Assembly: GCA_016748015.1 (NCBI GenBank)
Contig: JAAOMT010000657.1
Location: 423,061-487,060 of the forward strand
Direction of reading: 5' to 3'
DNA: 64,000 nt
From: Geosiphon pyriformis
Lineage: Eukaryota > Glomeromycota > Glomeromycetes > Archaeosporales > Geosiphonaceae
A program made the translations under genes and the position numbers. Of this stretch, positions 25,348-36,774 are shown one piece after another (position 1 is the stretch's first letter; the number at the start of each line of letters is the position of its first letter). Below the pieces are notes generated by a model. The model saw only the letters and a list, made by a program, of their open reading frames with translations, did not search any database and was not told where the DNA came from.

Positions 25348-25842
25348 TTGGTTACCCCAGAAGACATCCAACCCAATAATCCAGAAACCAACCAACAACT
25401 AACACTTACCAGCAACATTCCACCAGCTACTATTACCAAAAATGAATTACTAGACACTATTTTCTCATTCAAACTCGAGGAACTATCAGTCACACCATTG
25501 TTTAGTAAAGCTGCTCTTGAGGAAAAACCTATCACTGCCATGTACACTGATGCCAAAGTTGATAACCACCCTATCAAACTAATCTTAGACAGTGAATCAG
25601 CTGACAGCATCATCACAAGACAACTTATGGACCAATTAGGTCACCAAGTTGATCAAGCTGCCAATGTCAAAATCATAACAGCCAATATAGTGACCAAAAC
25701 TCCAATTGGCAAGATTGACAATCTACCCATTGAAATTAATAGCATTATAGTACTCATCAAAGTTCTAGTGATAGAAGCAACACAGTATCAAGCACTAATT
25801 GGAAATGACTGGCTAGTCAAAACAAATGCCATGCTAAACTGA
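25348..25842 (+). pseudogene. Element A retropepsin-like protease region
   Basis: A 164-codon frame contains the protease core LILDSESADSIITRQLMDQL. The active-site Asp-Ser-Gly is Asp-Ser-Glu here, a G-to-A change; copy C still reads LILDSGSAGSI. The downstream flap and hydrophobic segment (ALIGNDWLVKTNAML) fits a gypsy retropepsin. It lies between gag and the Cys-rich module. Confidence 0.8.
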
Positions 25843-26257
25843 AACACACAGGAGCTTCAACTTAGCCAGAATGGTCAACACACCTATGTACCAGCCATGT
25901 ATGGTTATTTCAAGACTACCAAAACACCAACACCACTCATCAAATTCGAAAAAAAAGAAAAGAAACCTACCTGGGAAGCCTACCAAGTGTCATGGACTGA
26001 AGGAAACCACAATAAGTTACCATCAATATCCTCCTGGGATGACAACAGAAAATGAAAACAGAAAAAAGAACTTACCTGGAATTCCGACCAATTCTGAAAA
26101 ACCGACAACAACCAAAAAGAGATAATAAATTGGGAGTGAGAGAAAAATACAAAAGAAAAGGGAAAGAGGAAAGAAGAAGAACCAATATCACTCAGCACCA
26201 CCACTTATAATTCCTATACTATACTACAACAATCTGCTTATTACTGCCCAAAACTGG

Positions 26258-26520
26258 TATGTATCAATTGTGGTAAGAAATTGTCATCAATGGGCACTTG
26301 CTGTGGCAATGATAAGGAATACCAGATGGCAACCAAGTTCTACTGTCACTCATGTGTCATAGAACATTTTGGAAGACCAAAACAAATGAAAAAATGGGAT
26401 AATGAGCCATGCTTGGCTTGTGGGGAAACTCTCTTTGACAAAGGAATGTGGAATAACATTCTTGAAAGAAGAAGAACATGTGACAAATTATGTCAATACA
26501 CAATTTTCATAAGCAACTAG
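26258..26520 (+). pseudogene. Element A cysteine-rich module between protease and dUTPase
   Basis: Contains CINCG, then CC (TCCG), FYCHSC, PCLACG and TCDKLC: five Cys pairs spaced like treble-clef or zinc-ribbon modules. It is not the Gag knuckle, which lies 1.4 kb upstream, and it has no counterpart in standard gypsy pol that I know. Equivalent blocks are at 33341-33700 (B) and 42560-42910 (C). Confidence 0.65.
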
Positions 26521-26639
26521 GTAAGGAAAAAAACACCTATAAACACCACTTAGAGATGTGCAGTCAAACAATTAGATGGATGTCTACATGACAACAACAA
26601 AATCTGGCAAATGACACTCACCAAAATTGAAGAAGCATC

Positions 26640-27528
26640 ACCAGAAGAAATAAAAACAATTAAAAATAACTCACCTAAACTCATAAAACTTGACTGGGAT
26701 CCAGAACCAGTCATAAATCTACTAGATCCAAAACAATTTCACAAACATTATTAGGAATTAGCATTCATTAGAGAGAAACAAAAGCAATGGTTGGAAGAAA
26801 TCAACACTCGACTATGTGACCATTGTTTAATTTTCTATGACTTTAATATTATAATAAGTGTAACTTTATTTACAATCCACCAATCCACATAATCTACATG
26901 ATCCCAGAGAAAAAAGAACCAATCAACAGCTGCATATCAGAATCAGAATCAAATTTCAATCCTGATTCAAACTCTGACAACAATAACAATGAAAACAATA
27001 GTTCCAGCTCTGCTCCAAATAGCAACAAAAATTATGATGATTCAAACTCTGATTCAAACCCCAAAACATTTATCACACTTCCTAACTTCACCAAAGAACA
27101 GAAACTTAAATGGTTCAGTGATAATGGTAAAGATATCATGCCAAAATGCACACATGATACTGATACAGGATTTGATCTAAGATATTCAGAGAAGGATGCC
27201 ATAAAATTAGAACCCCATTCGTGCACCTGTATTGATCTCAAAATAGCATTAGAAATTCTAGCAACAACAATAATTCAGTTAGCATCTAAGAATAGCTTAG
27301 CCAAAAAGAGAATCAACATCAGAAGAGGAATAATTGACACAGAATATGTAGGAAATATCATTGCTATGCTACAAAATGACTTAGAAAAAACATATATCAT
27401 AGATCCAAATGAAAAGATAGCACAGGTAATATTCCTATTTCTAATGAAAATAGCTCAGTTAGTGTTAGTAAGAACCAGGGAAGAATTAGGGATTACTGCT
27501 AAAGGGATATAGGAATTCGAATCAACAG
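26640..27528 (+). pseudogene. Element A CxxC linker and dUTPase domain, cut by the B-C insertion
   Basis: Begins in the linker that carries a CDHC pair (cleaner in B as CHHC...CDDC), passes a Ser/Asn/Asp-rich stretch, and enters a dUTPase: motif 1 DTGFDLRY, motif 3 RRGIIDTEYVGNI, motif 4 IAQLV, and motif 5 with GESTG for GFGSTG. dUTPase hydrolyses dUTP to dUMP. The frame breaks at 27528, directly after motif 5, where LTR1 begins. Confidence 0.8.
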
Positions 27529-28411
27529 TGTTACAGATGATTATTTCTGCTGTTGAATTAAATAACAAACCTGTAACTTGGTGCTCAAAAGCTACTTCCA
27601 TGGATGAGGTTCTACAAGTGTTGTATCTAAAGGTTTTGATGGAGTCTTTTGTATAATAGACAAAAATTCAATAGTGTCAATAGTAGATGTATCTTTCCAA
27701 GAGTTTTCCCAATTTCTTTTTCAGCGTGGTGGCCAGATTTAGTCTGGCAGTCGTGTCCTTCTGGTAAGCTATCCGATAATATATAAAATCCTACTCTTAT
27801 TTCTGGGTCTTTTACCAGGCTATCCTTGATGTCAATAACTCAGTGCTTAATCTTTTAATCAATTAATATACAACAACAAAATCAAAAAAAAGAAAGAAAA
27901 TAAAATAAAGAAAATAAAAATAAAGAAAATAGAGAAAATAAGCCAAGGCAATTTGGTACATTAGTATCTCGTCAATAGCTGTGATCAAGAGCTATTGTTC
28001 TAGCGTGGTTAAGTATCAATTACTATCAACATGAAGTATTGATAGTAGAGAGTGGATTGAGATATGGAATAATTATTTATTTGATGATTGGGAACTGAAA
28101 TGTTGCTTAGATTAAATGTAAACTGGGAGGTCTGTTTTTTCAGCTTCTAATCCTGCTGCTATATATACATAATTAAGATTCCTCAATTCCTCGATTCTTC
28201 ATGACAGGAATTCTGGAATTTCTGGAATCCTGCAATTTCTTTGAGAGGAATTCTGAAATTTCTGGAATCCTGCGATTCCTTTGAGAGGAATCCTGAAATT
28301 CCTGGAATCCTACAATTCCTGAGAGGAATTCTGGAATTCCACATTTACTATGCTTACTTCTAATTGGCTACTATTCATGCTAATATATTTCCTATATTTC
28401 TATGAGTAACA
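27529..28411 (-). repeat. LTR1: 3' LTR of gypsy element B
   Basis: TGTTAC...GTAACA ends. Next to it at 28412-28430 the minus strand reads a purine-rich tract (AAAAGAAGGGAA) as expected of a polypurine tract before a 3' LTR. The U3 part holds repeats of GGAATTCC-like sequence. It matches LTR2 and LTR3. Confidence 0.9.
28195..28345. promoter_or_regulatory. U3 repeat cluster of GGAATCCTG/GGAATTCC units
   Basis: Three imperfect units of about 45-50 bp containing GGAATTCTG, TGGAATCCTGCAATT and GAGAGGAATCCTG. Many half-sites are self-complementary (GGAATTCC), so the tract is both direct and inverted repeat. Copies with fewer units are at about 37455-37555 (LTR2) and 46455-46555 (LTR3). Confidence 0.7.
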
Positions 28412-28424
28412 TTATTCCCTTCTT

Positions 28425-29084
28425 TTAATATTGAGCTCCGTTGAAATCCAACTTATTTAATTCCCCCTCTTGAAGTATTTCCTGAATTTTGTTTTTGAGA
28501 ATTACTTGTGTTATTTGGGTCTGTAATTCTTCAAATTGAGCATTGGTGATCTTTCCCAATTGATTACTGGTAACCATATCCATTGCTTTGTTGAGTAATA
28601 TTTCTGGTCTATCCTGAAATGCTGTGTGTATTTGGTAAATGGCTCGGGCCTGTGTGGATAAGTTGTTCTTTCCCACAAAATGTTCTAATTGTTGTAGTAT
28701 TTTTTTGTCAAATAATTGCTTTGTTTTATCCGTATATAGATTCTGGATATTTATGTGTTGTCCCAAGTAAAAATAACAATAGTTTCTTGGAAATTGTTGT
28801 ATCCACCAATTCCAAGTTTCTTTAGTCAACTCTTGATATAGTGACTTTTTTGTCGCCTCTTTTATTGCTAATTTTACTTTCACAATGATTTTGTCCACTG
28901 TATTTTCAGTTTTCTTCTGTGTTCTGAGTTGCAATGTCTTTCTAGTATCTTGATATCGAATGGTTTGTTGATTGATTGTAATCTCCATTTTCTGGTGTTG
29001 GATCAATTGAAAAATTTGTTGGGCTAGTGAATAGATATTGTCCATAATCTCCATTTTTTTGTTCTCTTCTGTCGTGTTAACCAT
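28425..29084 (-). CDS. ORF3 of element B, downstream of integrase
   Basis: Unrecognised. An uninterrupted 219-aa frame from ATG 29084 to just before the polypurine tract, the only full-length uninterrupted frame left in element B. It is Gln/Lys/Ile-rich and mostly helical-looking, with an aromatic core (WNWWIQQFPRNYCYFYLGQ) followed by HINIQNLYTDK and a final GAQY. It has no signal peptide or membrane segment, so it does not look like an envelope protein. Divergent relatives lie at the same place in A (47756-48391) and C (37639-38298). Confidence 0.7.
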   Translation of the reverse strand: MVNTTEENKKMEIMDNIYSLAQQIFQLIQHQKMEITINQQTIRYQDTRKTLQLRTQKKTENTVDKIIVKVKLAIKEATKKSLYQELTKETWNWWIQQFPRNYCYFYLGQHINIQNLYTDKTKQLFDKKILQQLEHFVGKNNLSTQARAIYQIHTAFQDRPEILLNKAMDMVTSNQLGKITNAQFEELQTQITQVILKNKIQEILQEGELNKLDFNGAQY

Positions 29085-29329
29085 GTTCTTATATATTCTT
29101 TTGTCGATCAATTGGATGTGTTGTTGTCAATAATAATAATTGGTTCCAGATCTCGTGAAATCTTATCTGGTTGGACTAGTATTCTCTGTACTCCTAATTG
29201 TGAAATATTACTGGTGGATGATGATACTATATGGTGATATGGTTTCAGTCAATCTTTATGTGCTGCTTTGGTCAAGATTTTGTCATTCAATCTTAATTTG
29301 TAAGCTCCATTTTCTAGAATTTCTTCTAT

Positions 29330-30490
29330 GTGAAATGGTTCATCTCATTTGGGGTCAAGTTTTCCATTCCATTGTTTTTCCACTTTGGTATGATATAAGA
29401 GTACTTTGTCTCCAATCTTGAATTTAACTGGTTTGTTTGGTAGTTGGTTATCATGTCTTTTTTTTTGTTTCTCTTGTGACTTTTGTATATTATCAGCTGC
29501 TTTTCGTTGTTTGTTTTCTAATGTTTCCATTAAGTCATATGTTCTTTTCAACAATGTATTTTTGAAATTCTCTTCTGTTATTGGTTCGGTTGGGTATGTG
29601 CTGACTTCTATTTCTACTGGTAGTATTGCTGTTTTATCATATACTAATTCAAATAGTGTTGCTTGTGTAGTATCTTGCTTTATTGTCCGATAAGCAAATA
29701 GTACTGATAGTATCAACAAATCCCAATCATTCTGGTTTTCTTGGCTGAGTTTAGCTATTGCTTTACACAATGTTCTGTTGAATCTTTTGACTAATTTATT
29801 GGTTTGTGGATGGTATAGTGATGATAATAGTCTCTTAATTCCGAATCTTTGGCTCAATTCTGTTAATGTTTTGTTCACAAAATGAGTTCCTTGATCTGAT
29901 AATAATTTTTTTGGACATCCATGTTAACAGATTAAATCCTGATGAACGAATTCAGCAATGGATTCTGCATCCATTCTTTGAATTGCTTTTGCTTCTGGCC
30001 ATTTAGTGAGATAGTCCATGGCTATTGTTATGTACCTGTTTCCTCTGCTGGTGATTGTTAATGGTCTGACTAGATCAATTCCAACACAGTCGAATGGTTG
30101 TCCTACTTTGATTGGTCTTAACGGTTCACTGAGTTTTATACCTCCTCTTCGCTGACAAACATTACAATTTTGAACATATTGGATGATGTCTGGATACATT
30201 GATGGCCAATAGTATTTTTTTCTGGTTCTTTCCATGGTTGCTTCTTTGTGAAAATGTTCTGCTGTTGGATTTGAGTGCATGTTAAATAATATTGTCTCTT
30301 TTTCTGGTTCTGTAACTACTCTGGTTGGTTGATCTGGATTTTTTCTATTTTTTTGATAAAGTATATTTTGGTAAGTGATAAAATATTTTGATTGTTGTTT
30401 AATACTCTTTTGTTCTGTTTGAGATAAATTTTCCTTGAACTGTTGAGTGTTTATATAATGTTGCAGTTGTTGATATTTTTGTATGTTCAT
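29330..30490 (-). pseudogene. Element B integrase, broken
   Basis: Zinc domain CxxC (QNCNVCQRR) with upstream His pair, catalytic core GIDLV...MDYLTKWPEAK, then SDQGTHF, and the C-terminal GDKVLLYHTKV chromatin-binding-like barrel. Stops include one after HQDLIC. The catalytic Glu of NGLVERFN reads Lys here (NKLVKRFN), a G-to-A change that would kill strand transfer. Confidence 0.85.
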
Positions 30491-30559
30491 CTTTTGTTAC
30501 ATTTTTCATTGGTATTGTTCTGGTTTTGTTATGTTTTTGTGTTAAAATGTTCTTAGATT

Positions 30560-31980
30560 TGTTTTATTTACAACAAACCGTCAACATTTCCGTTGTTTTT
30601 TCCTTTTTTGTAATGTATAGTATAATTGTATGATGCAAGTGCCATTTTCCATCTTGACTGTCTTCCATCTCCAAATTTTTGTTTTTGGAGTGATGTTAAT
30701 CCCTTGTGATTTGTGTATACTTCAAACTTCTGGCTTAAGTATTCTCTCTATTTCATAACTGCTCAGTATATTGCTAAGTGTTCTTGTTCTAGTGTTCCAT
30801 AGTTCTTTTTAGCTGGCATTAAACCTCTGCTGGCATATGCTACTGGATGTTCTCTGCCATCTGGTTCTCTCTAAGATAATACTGCTCCCAATGCTTGGCC
30901 AGATGCATCAATAGTGATGATAAATGGTTTGCTGTGATCTGGATAAATCAGTACTGGAGCTTGAATGAGCTTTCTTTTCAAAATGTCAAAAGCTTCTTGT
31001 TAACTTTCTGCCCATTTATATTTGGTATTCTTGGTTTGCAGTTGGTTGAGTGGCTGCACTATTTTGGAAAAATTCTTGATAAAATGTCAATAGTAGTTGG
31101 CAAATTCCAAGAATGATTTCAGTTCTGTCATATTGGTCAGCACTGAAAAGTTCTTTACTATCTCTATTTTCTTTGGATCTGTTTTAATGCTGTCTTTGCT
31201 GACTATGTGTCTCAAGAATTTTAGCTCTGTCTTGCCAAAGAAGCACTTTGTTGCATTTAACTTTAGCCCTGTTCTTCTTAGTCTTTTGAACACTTGTTGA
31301 AGATGATGAAAATGATCATCAAATGTTTTTGAGAATACATTGGTGTTGTCTAAGTATACAACTACTGATTTCTACAATAAGCCAGTATAGACAATTTCTA
31401 TTAGCCGTTGGAAAGTGGCTGGTGCGTTGGTTAAACCAAATGGCATTACTTCAATTCAAAATTCCCTTCTCTTGTGGTGAATTCCATCTTCTCTTTGTCG
31501 GCTGGATCCATGGCTACTTGCCAGTAACTATTATCTAAGTCTAATGTTAAGAACCATTTGTTTCTGCCAAAAGCATCAAATAATCCTGTATTCATGGAGT
31601 TGGATAGCTGTCTCTACGAATTACACCATTGAGTTTTCTGTAGTCCACACAAAATCAGATCTTTCCATTCTTTTTATGAACAAGTATCACTGGTAATGAT
31701 CATGGGCTCATTGATGGCTGAATTAGCCCATTGTTAAGCATTCGGTTTATCTCTTGACAAATAATCTCGTGGCTGACTGGTGGCATTCTGTATGTTCTTT
31801 GTTTAATTGGCATTGCATCTCTAGTCTTGATCTGATGTTGGATGATGTCAGTTCGGCCAAACTCATTTTCACTGGCAAAGATGTCATTGAACTGGTTGAG
31901 CAACATTTTGAGTTGCATATGTTGGAGTGGATCTAAGTTTCCTATGTTTATTTGTTCCAATTGTTCTGGTTGGAGCAAAT
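30560..31980 (-). pseudogene. Element B reverse transcriptase and RNase H, broken
   Basis: RT fragments in several frames. The first is LDPLQHMQLKMLLNQFNDIF with a YRMPPVSHEI linker. The catalytic loop reads VVVYLDN where YLDD is expected. The next is LKLNATKCFFGKTELKFL with GHIVSKDSI-type sequence, then an RNase H region to about 30560. Stops and the Asp-to-Asn change come from G-to-A/C-to-T transitions. Confidence 0.85.
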
Positions 31981-31990
31981 AGCATTCACT

Positions 31991-33154
31991 TCATCCATAT
32001 ATTGTTTGTGATATAATATCAACATATCCACAAAGTTGTGGAAAGTCTGGAATGGGGTTTGGTGGTTGATCCTTCATTTCAGTGTTTAAGTATTCAATAA
32101 TGATTCTGGCTGGTATTTCTATGACATTTCCTATATTATTGTAGATGGGAATTTTGATGTGGCTGTAATTTTTGGCTGGTATGTGGAGATTGATGAGTTC
32201 AACTTCTCCTGATTGACAAAGACTGGCTTCTGTTTTAAAAATTTGTGCTTGGTCTTTTTTCTTTCTTTCTATTGCTAGCATATACTGGTTATATGGGGAA
32301 ATGGAAATAGCTTGACCGGTTAAGATAATTTCTTCTTGGCCAATAATTTCTTCCTCTGCCATATTAACTGGTACATCTATTCTACCCATTGATCCAAATC
32401 CCTGTATTCTTTTCACTGTTATTCCTAATTCCTCCCTTTTTCTCACTGATACTAACTGAGCTACTCTAACCAGAGGCAGGAATATTGCCTGTGCTATCTT
32501 TTTGTTGGGCTCTATTACATAGGCCTTTTCTGAGTCATTTTGTAGCATAATGATGATATTTCTTACATATCCTGCATCAATTATTTCTCCTCTTATATTA
32601 ATCCCTCTTTTCACTAAACTATTTCTAGATGCTAATTAAACCATTGTTGTTGCCAGAATTTCTAGTGCTACTTTCAAATCAATGCAGATGCATGTATGTG
32701 GTTCTAATTTGATGGCTTCTGTTCCCAGATATCTCAGATCAAATCCTGCATCAGTATTGTGCGCACGTTCTAGCATAATACCTTCCCCATTGTCACTATA
32801 CCATTTCAACTCTTGTTCCTTGGAGAGATCTGGTAGTGCAATGTATTGTTCATAGTTTAAATCTGAGTTTGAATTGTCTTTGTTGTCATTGCCATTTTGA
32901 ATAGAACTGGAACTGGTGTTTTTGTTGTCATCGTCAGAGTCTGGATCATGATTGATCAGCGATTCTGATTCCGATGCACAGCTGCTGATTGGTTCTTTTT
33001 CTTTAGGGATTGAGTAGATCATGCATGGTGGTGGATTGTAAATAAGATCACAATCATCACAATATTCAAAGTCACTGGGAATTAAACAATGGTGACACAG
33101 TCTTGTATTTAACTGTGCTAGCCATTGTTCTTGTTCTTCTCTAGTGAGTGCCAA
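31991..33154 (-). pseudogene. Element B CxxC linker and dUTPase
   Basis: One in-frame stop (Gln to TAA near 32635) splits an otherwise open 388-codon frame. Order: CHHC-CDDC pair, Ser/Asp-rich linker, dUTPase motif 1 DAGFDLRY, motif 3 GEIIDAGYVRN, motif 4 VAQLV, motif 5 GFGSMG (Thr to Met). A further ~200 residues with no known fold follow (NMAEEEIIGQEE, HIPAKNYSHIKIPIYNN, FPQLCGYVDI) and lead into RT. Confidence 0.8.
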
Positions 33155-33329
33155 GTTTTGGTAGTGTTCATGGAACTCTTCTGGTTTCAGAAAATTTATG
33201 ACTGACTCGACATTTCAATCAAGCTTGATGGGTTCTAGTGGGTTGTTTTTAATTGTCCTGATTTCTTCTAGTGATGTGCCTTCAATTTTGGTGATTGTCA
33301 TCTGCCATAATTCATCGTCGTTGTATGGA

Positions 33330-33700
33330 CAACTATCTAATCACTGTATAGCTCTTCTCCAGGCGGCTTCTATGAGTGTTTCTTTCTCGACCCAGTCACT
33401 GATAAAAATCATGTATTGGCAGAACACGTCGCATGTTCCTCCTCTCCCCGGAATGTCGTTCCACATTTTTTTATTGAAGAAAGTTTCTCCACAGGCTATA
33501 CATGGTGTATTATCCCATTTTTCCACTCGTTTTGGTCTTCCAAAACATTCGACATAGCATGCGCGGCAATAGAACTTGGTTGCCATCTAATATTCTTCAT
33601 TGTTGCCACAGCATGCGCCCATTGATGACAATTTCTTGCTGCAATCAACACATATCAGTTTGGGTTGGCAATAGGTTAATGATTGTTGTTGACCATAGGT
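33330..33700 (-). pseudogene. Element B cysteine-rich module
   Basis: Same arrangement as in A: CVDC, CC, FYCRACYVECFGRPKRV, PCIACGETF, CDVFC. The spacing between Cys pairs is unchanged from A and C. Confidence 0.65.
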
Positions 33701-33929
33701 GTATGAGATATAAGTGTTGTTGACTTGAGTGTTTTCTTCCTCTCTCTTTTTTCCTTTGTTTTTTTCTTCTTTCCACTCCCAACTCGATGGTTTTTCCTGT
33801 TCGTTGTCAGTCCAGGTTAAATTGTCTGTTTCCCAGATCAGTTCCTCTTTTTGTTTTCCCTTAGGATTGTCATTTCACAAGAATATTGGTAGTAGTTCAT
33901 TGTGGTCAGCATTGGCTCAGGAGACTTGG

Positions 33930-34700
33930 TAAGCTTTCCAGGTAGGTTTCTCTTTCTTCTTCTCCAGTTCGATCAATAGTTTCTCTCTTGGAGGAGTCTT
34001 AAAATGGCCACACATGGCCAGTACACGTATGTGTTAGCCCTGATATGTTAGCTGGAGTTCTTGGGTGTTCTAGTCTAACGTTGTGTTGACTTTGGATAGC
34101 CAGTCATTACCAACGAGAGCTTGGTATTGAGTGGCTTCCATCACTAGAACTTTAATGGAAGTCACAATGCCATTGACTTCGAAAAGGAAGTCATCAATTT
34201 CGCTGATTGGAGTTTTGGTTGCTCCATCAGCTGTGATAATTCTGGCATTGGCAGCTCAATCAACTCGGCAACCTAATTGATCCATGAGTTGTCATGTAAT
34301 GATGCTGCCTGCTGAACTGCTATCAAGAATCAATTTGATGGATTGTCTCTTGACTTTGGCATTAGTGTACTTTGCAGTGATTGGTTTGGCTTCAAGAGCG
34401 GCTCCACTAAATAATAGCATTGCAGTCGTTTCCTCAAATTCAAATGGAAATATAGCAGCCAAAGACTCGTCTTCGGTGATGGTAGCAGGTAGAATATTAC
34501 TGGTGAGTGGTTGTTTTTGGGTGAATGCCGGGTTATTGGTTAAGGCATCTTCTGGAGTGATCAGAAGACTTAAATAATTCTGGAAATTTGGGTTCTGGGG
34601 TTGACTGGCACCCGAATTCTGCTGGCGTAATCCAGATAGTTGCTGTGAAGAACTGGAGATTAGTTGATGGATTACTATTGCCAATCTCCAGCTCTGTTAA
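33930..34700 (-). pseudogene. Element B retropepsin-like protease region
   Basis: Reads SIKLILDSSSAGSIIT: the active-site Gly after Asp-Ser is Ser (G-to-A). Upstream acidic linker resembles A and C. Confidence 0.75.
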
Positions 34701-34899
34701 GTCATTCTCAGTCTTTGGGTTCTGTTAAGTAGTAAGCTTTGAGGTAGTGTTTGGATTTGTTGAGACTGATAGATTATTTGTGGCTGCGGTTAATAGATTG
34801 GAGCTTGATACACCAGAGATTAATAGACTGATGACTGCGTCACTGGTAGGTAAGCAGGTTGGTTTTGATTTGGGTACTGATTTGGAGTTTGGAACTGGC

Positions 34900-36745
34900 A
34901 ATCAGGATTTCAATATTGATTTTCTGATTGTTGGTTATTTAAACGCTGGTGACAGTCAATTTGGATATGTCTTTGTTTACCACAATAGTAACAGATACAC
35001 ATTTCCTGTTGCCATTGTTGATTGGTCGATGAAAATAGATGTGATTGATTTTGGGCACAATTAGAGTTTTCTTGATTATTACGTCATTGTGGAGGCTGAT
35101 AAATGGTGTGATTGTTAGCTAAGTATTCTTTCAGTCTCTTATTAATTGATTCACTGAGCTTCTCCAATTTGGAATCCAATTCAGATGATCCATTCATTAC
35201 TAGATTAACGGCTTGGGCGTGGTTAGCCTCTGACTCAGCAGATTCAAAATCCCTGGCACATGTGACTGCGTCTTGAAGGGTGCCTGGATGTAACGGACAT
35301 ACATGTTGCAAGATGCTGCTGCACAGACCACGAATAAACTGGTTGAGTATCTGTGAGGCTGTGAAATAGTTGGCATCAATTGCTTGAATTTGGCACAGGT
35401 TTCGATGGAAATGTCCCAGGTAAGTGATGACTGCTTCAGTTTCTCCTTGTTTTATGGTGGTGAATGTATTGACTAGGCGATTGATGCTGTTATTGTTGCT
35501 GAAGTATCTTAGGAATTCCACTTTGAAGACATTGAAATCTTGTGGTTTATTAATCAAGCTCTGATACCATAAATCAGCAGTATCCTTGAAAAAGTAAGGA
35601 ATGGCTTGTATTGCTCGGACATTATTCCATCTGTTGGCTGCGATGGCCTTTTCTACATCATTCAGCCATACTTGCGTGTCATCCTCTTTGCCAGTAAAGT
35701 TATCAAGTTTTGTGATTGGTGCATAGACCATTGGATTTAAGTTAGGTGGTTGTGGTGGCTGTTAAAGCAGTTGTTGTTGTACTGGTTGTTGAGATGGTAG
35801 TTGAAGTGGCTGTTGTATAGGTTCAGCTATGGGATTAATCAGCAGTTGATTGATGATGATTACTGGAGATAAGTTTTGCTGATTAATTAATTCAGAGTTT
35901 GGATTGTTCTGCCTTTGATGATTCAGAGTTTCGATTTCCGAATTTTCTAGATTTAAATTTTGCTGAGTTTGAAAATTCAGGGTTTCAACTTCCAGGTTTT
36001 CAGTGATCAGGTGCTGGTAAGTGAATTCTTGATCCTCTGATTCTTCTTTCTCTTTTTTTGATTCTGCTGCTTTCCATAAATCAGAGATTCCAAAATCTGG
36101 TAGAGGTGGTGGTGATCAAAGTCCTGATAGAGTTGATAATCGTGAATTAAATCTCTTAAAGTATTTGCTGTATGGTCCTAATAATTCTGTTTTTCTTTGT
36201 CTACTTTGGAATGAGAATCATCTAAATACTGATGTCACAGTTAATGAGAACGCATCTGTTGATAATATGTTGATGGTGCTTCTAGGTGTATAGTGGTAGG
36301 ATGGGTTGCTTGGGGATTTAATTCTGTTTTTCTTCCAAGTAGGTGGCTGTATTTTTCTGAGTGTTACTGCTGGTGTTTGTAGTTTTCTCTTGCCTTTACT
36401 AGCGTATATAATTGGATATCTTTGTTAAGTGTGGTGTTCAATTTCTTTGTTGATCTCAGTGATAATGAATGCGAAATTATGATTTGTTGGCAGATTGGTG
36501 TTTTGAATTAACTCCCTATAGAAAGTTTCCCTTGCTGATTCAGTATTCACTGGTGTTCCTAATAAAGAGGAAATCTTTTTGTTGACATAGAAGTTGAAGG
36601 CTGATTTGGCGGATATATGATTGTGGTTTAATCCCAAGTATTGACAATAGTGTTGAAATAAGAATTTTGTGAATCCTAAATGGTTTGCTCCTATATTTTC
36701 TGATTCTGTCACTTTTGAATGGTGTTTGTTGGTACTGGTTTTCTG
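34900..36745 (-). pseudogene. Element B gag, broken
   Basis: N-terminal region 36740-36410 (ENIGANHLGFTKFLFQHY), Gln/Pro-rich spacer, capsid-like core 35731-35084 (MVYAPITKLDNFTGKEDD...LWYQSL) and a zinc knuckle CYYCGKQRHIQIDC near 34955-35000. As in A and C, the conserved N-terminus begins with GTG (VTESEN) and has no upstream ATG before the PBS. Confidence 0.8.
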
Positions 36746-36755
36746 TAAAATTATA

Positions 36756-36772
36756 CCTCACAGGGAGCACCA
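36756..36772 (-). other. Primer-binding site of element B
   Basis: On the minus strand TGGTGCTCCCTGTGAGG begins 2 nt inside LTR2; this is the best preserved of the three copies. Confidence 0.75.
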
Positions 36773-36774
36773 AA

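Noticed and set aside
28195-28345. CRISPR-like array
   Set aside because: Units are imperfect, adjacent without unique spacers, inside an LTR U3, in a eukaryotic genome.
31991-33154. dUTPase as a captured host gene or a viral integration
   Set aside because: It occurs in all three gypsy copies at the same place and in frame with RT, so it belongs to the element.
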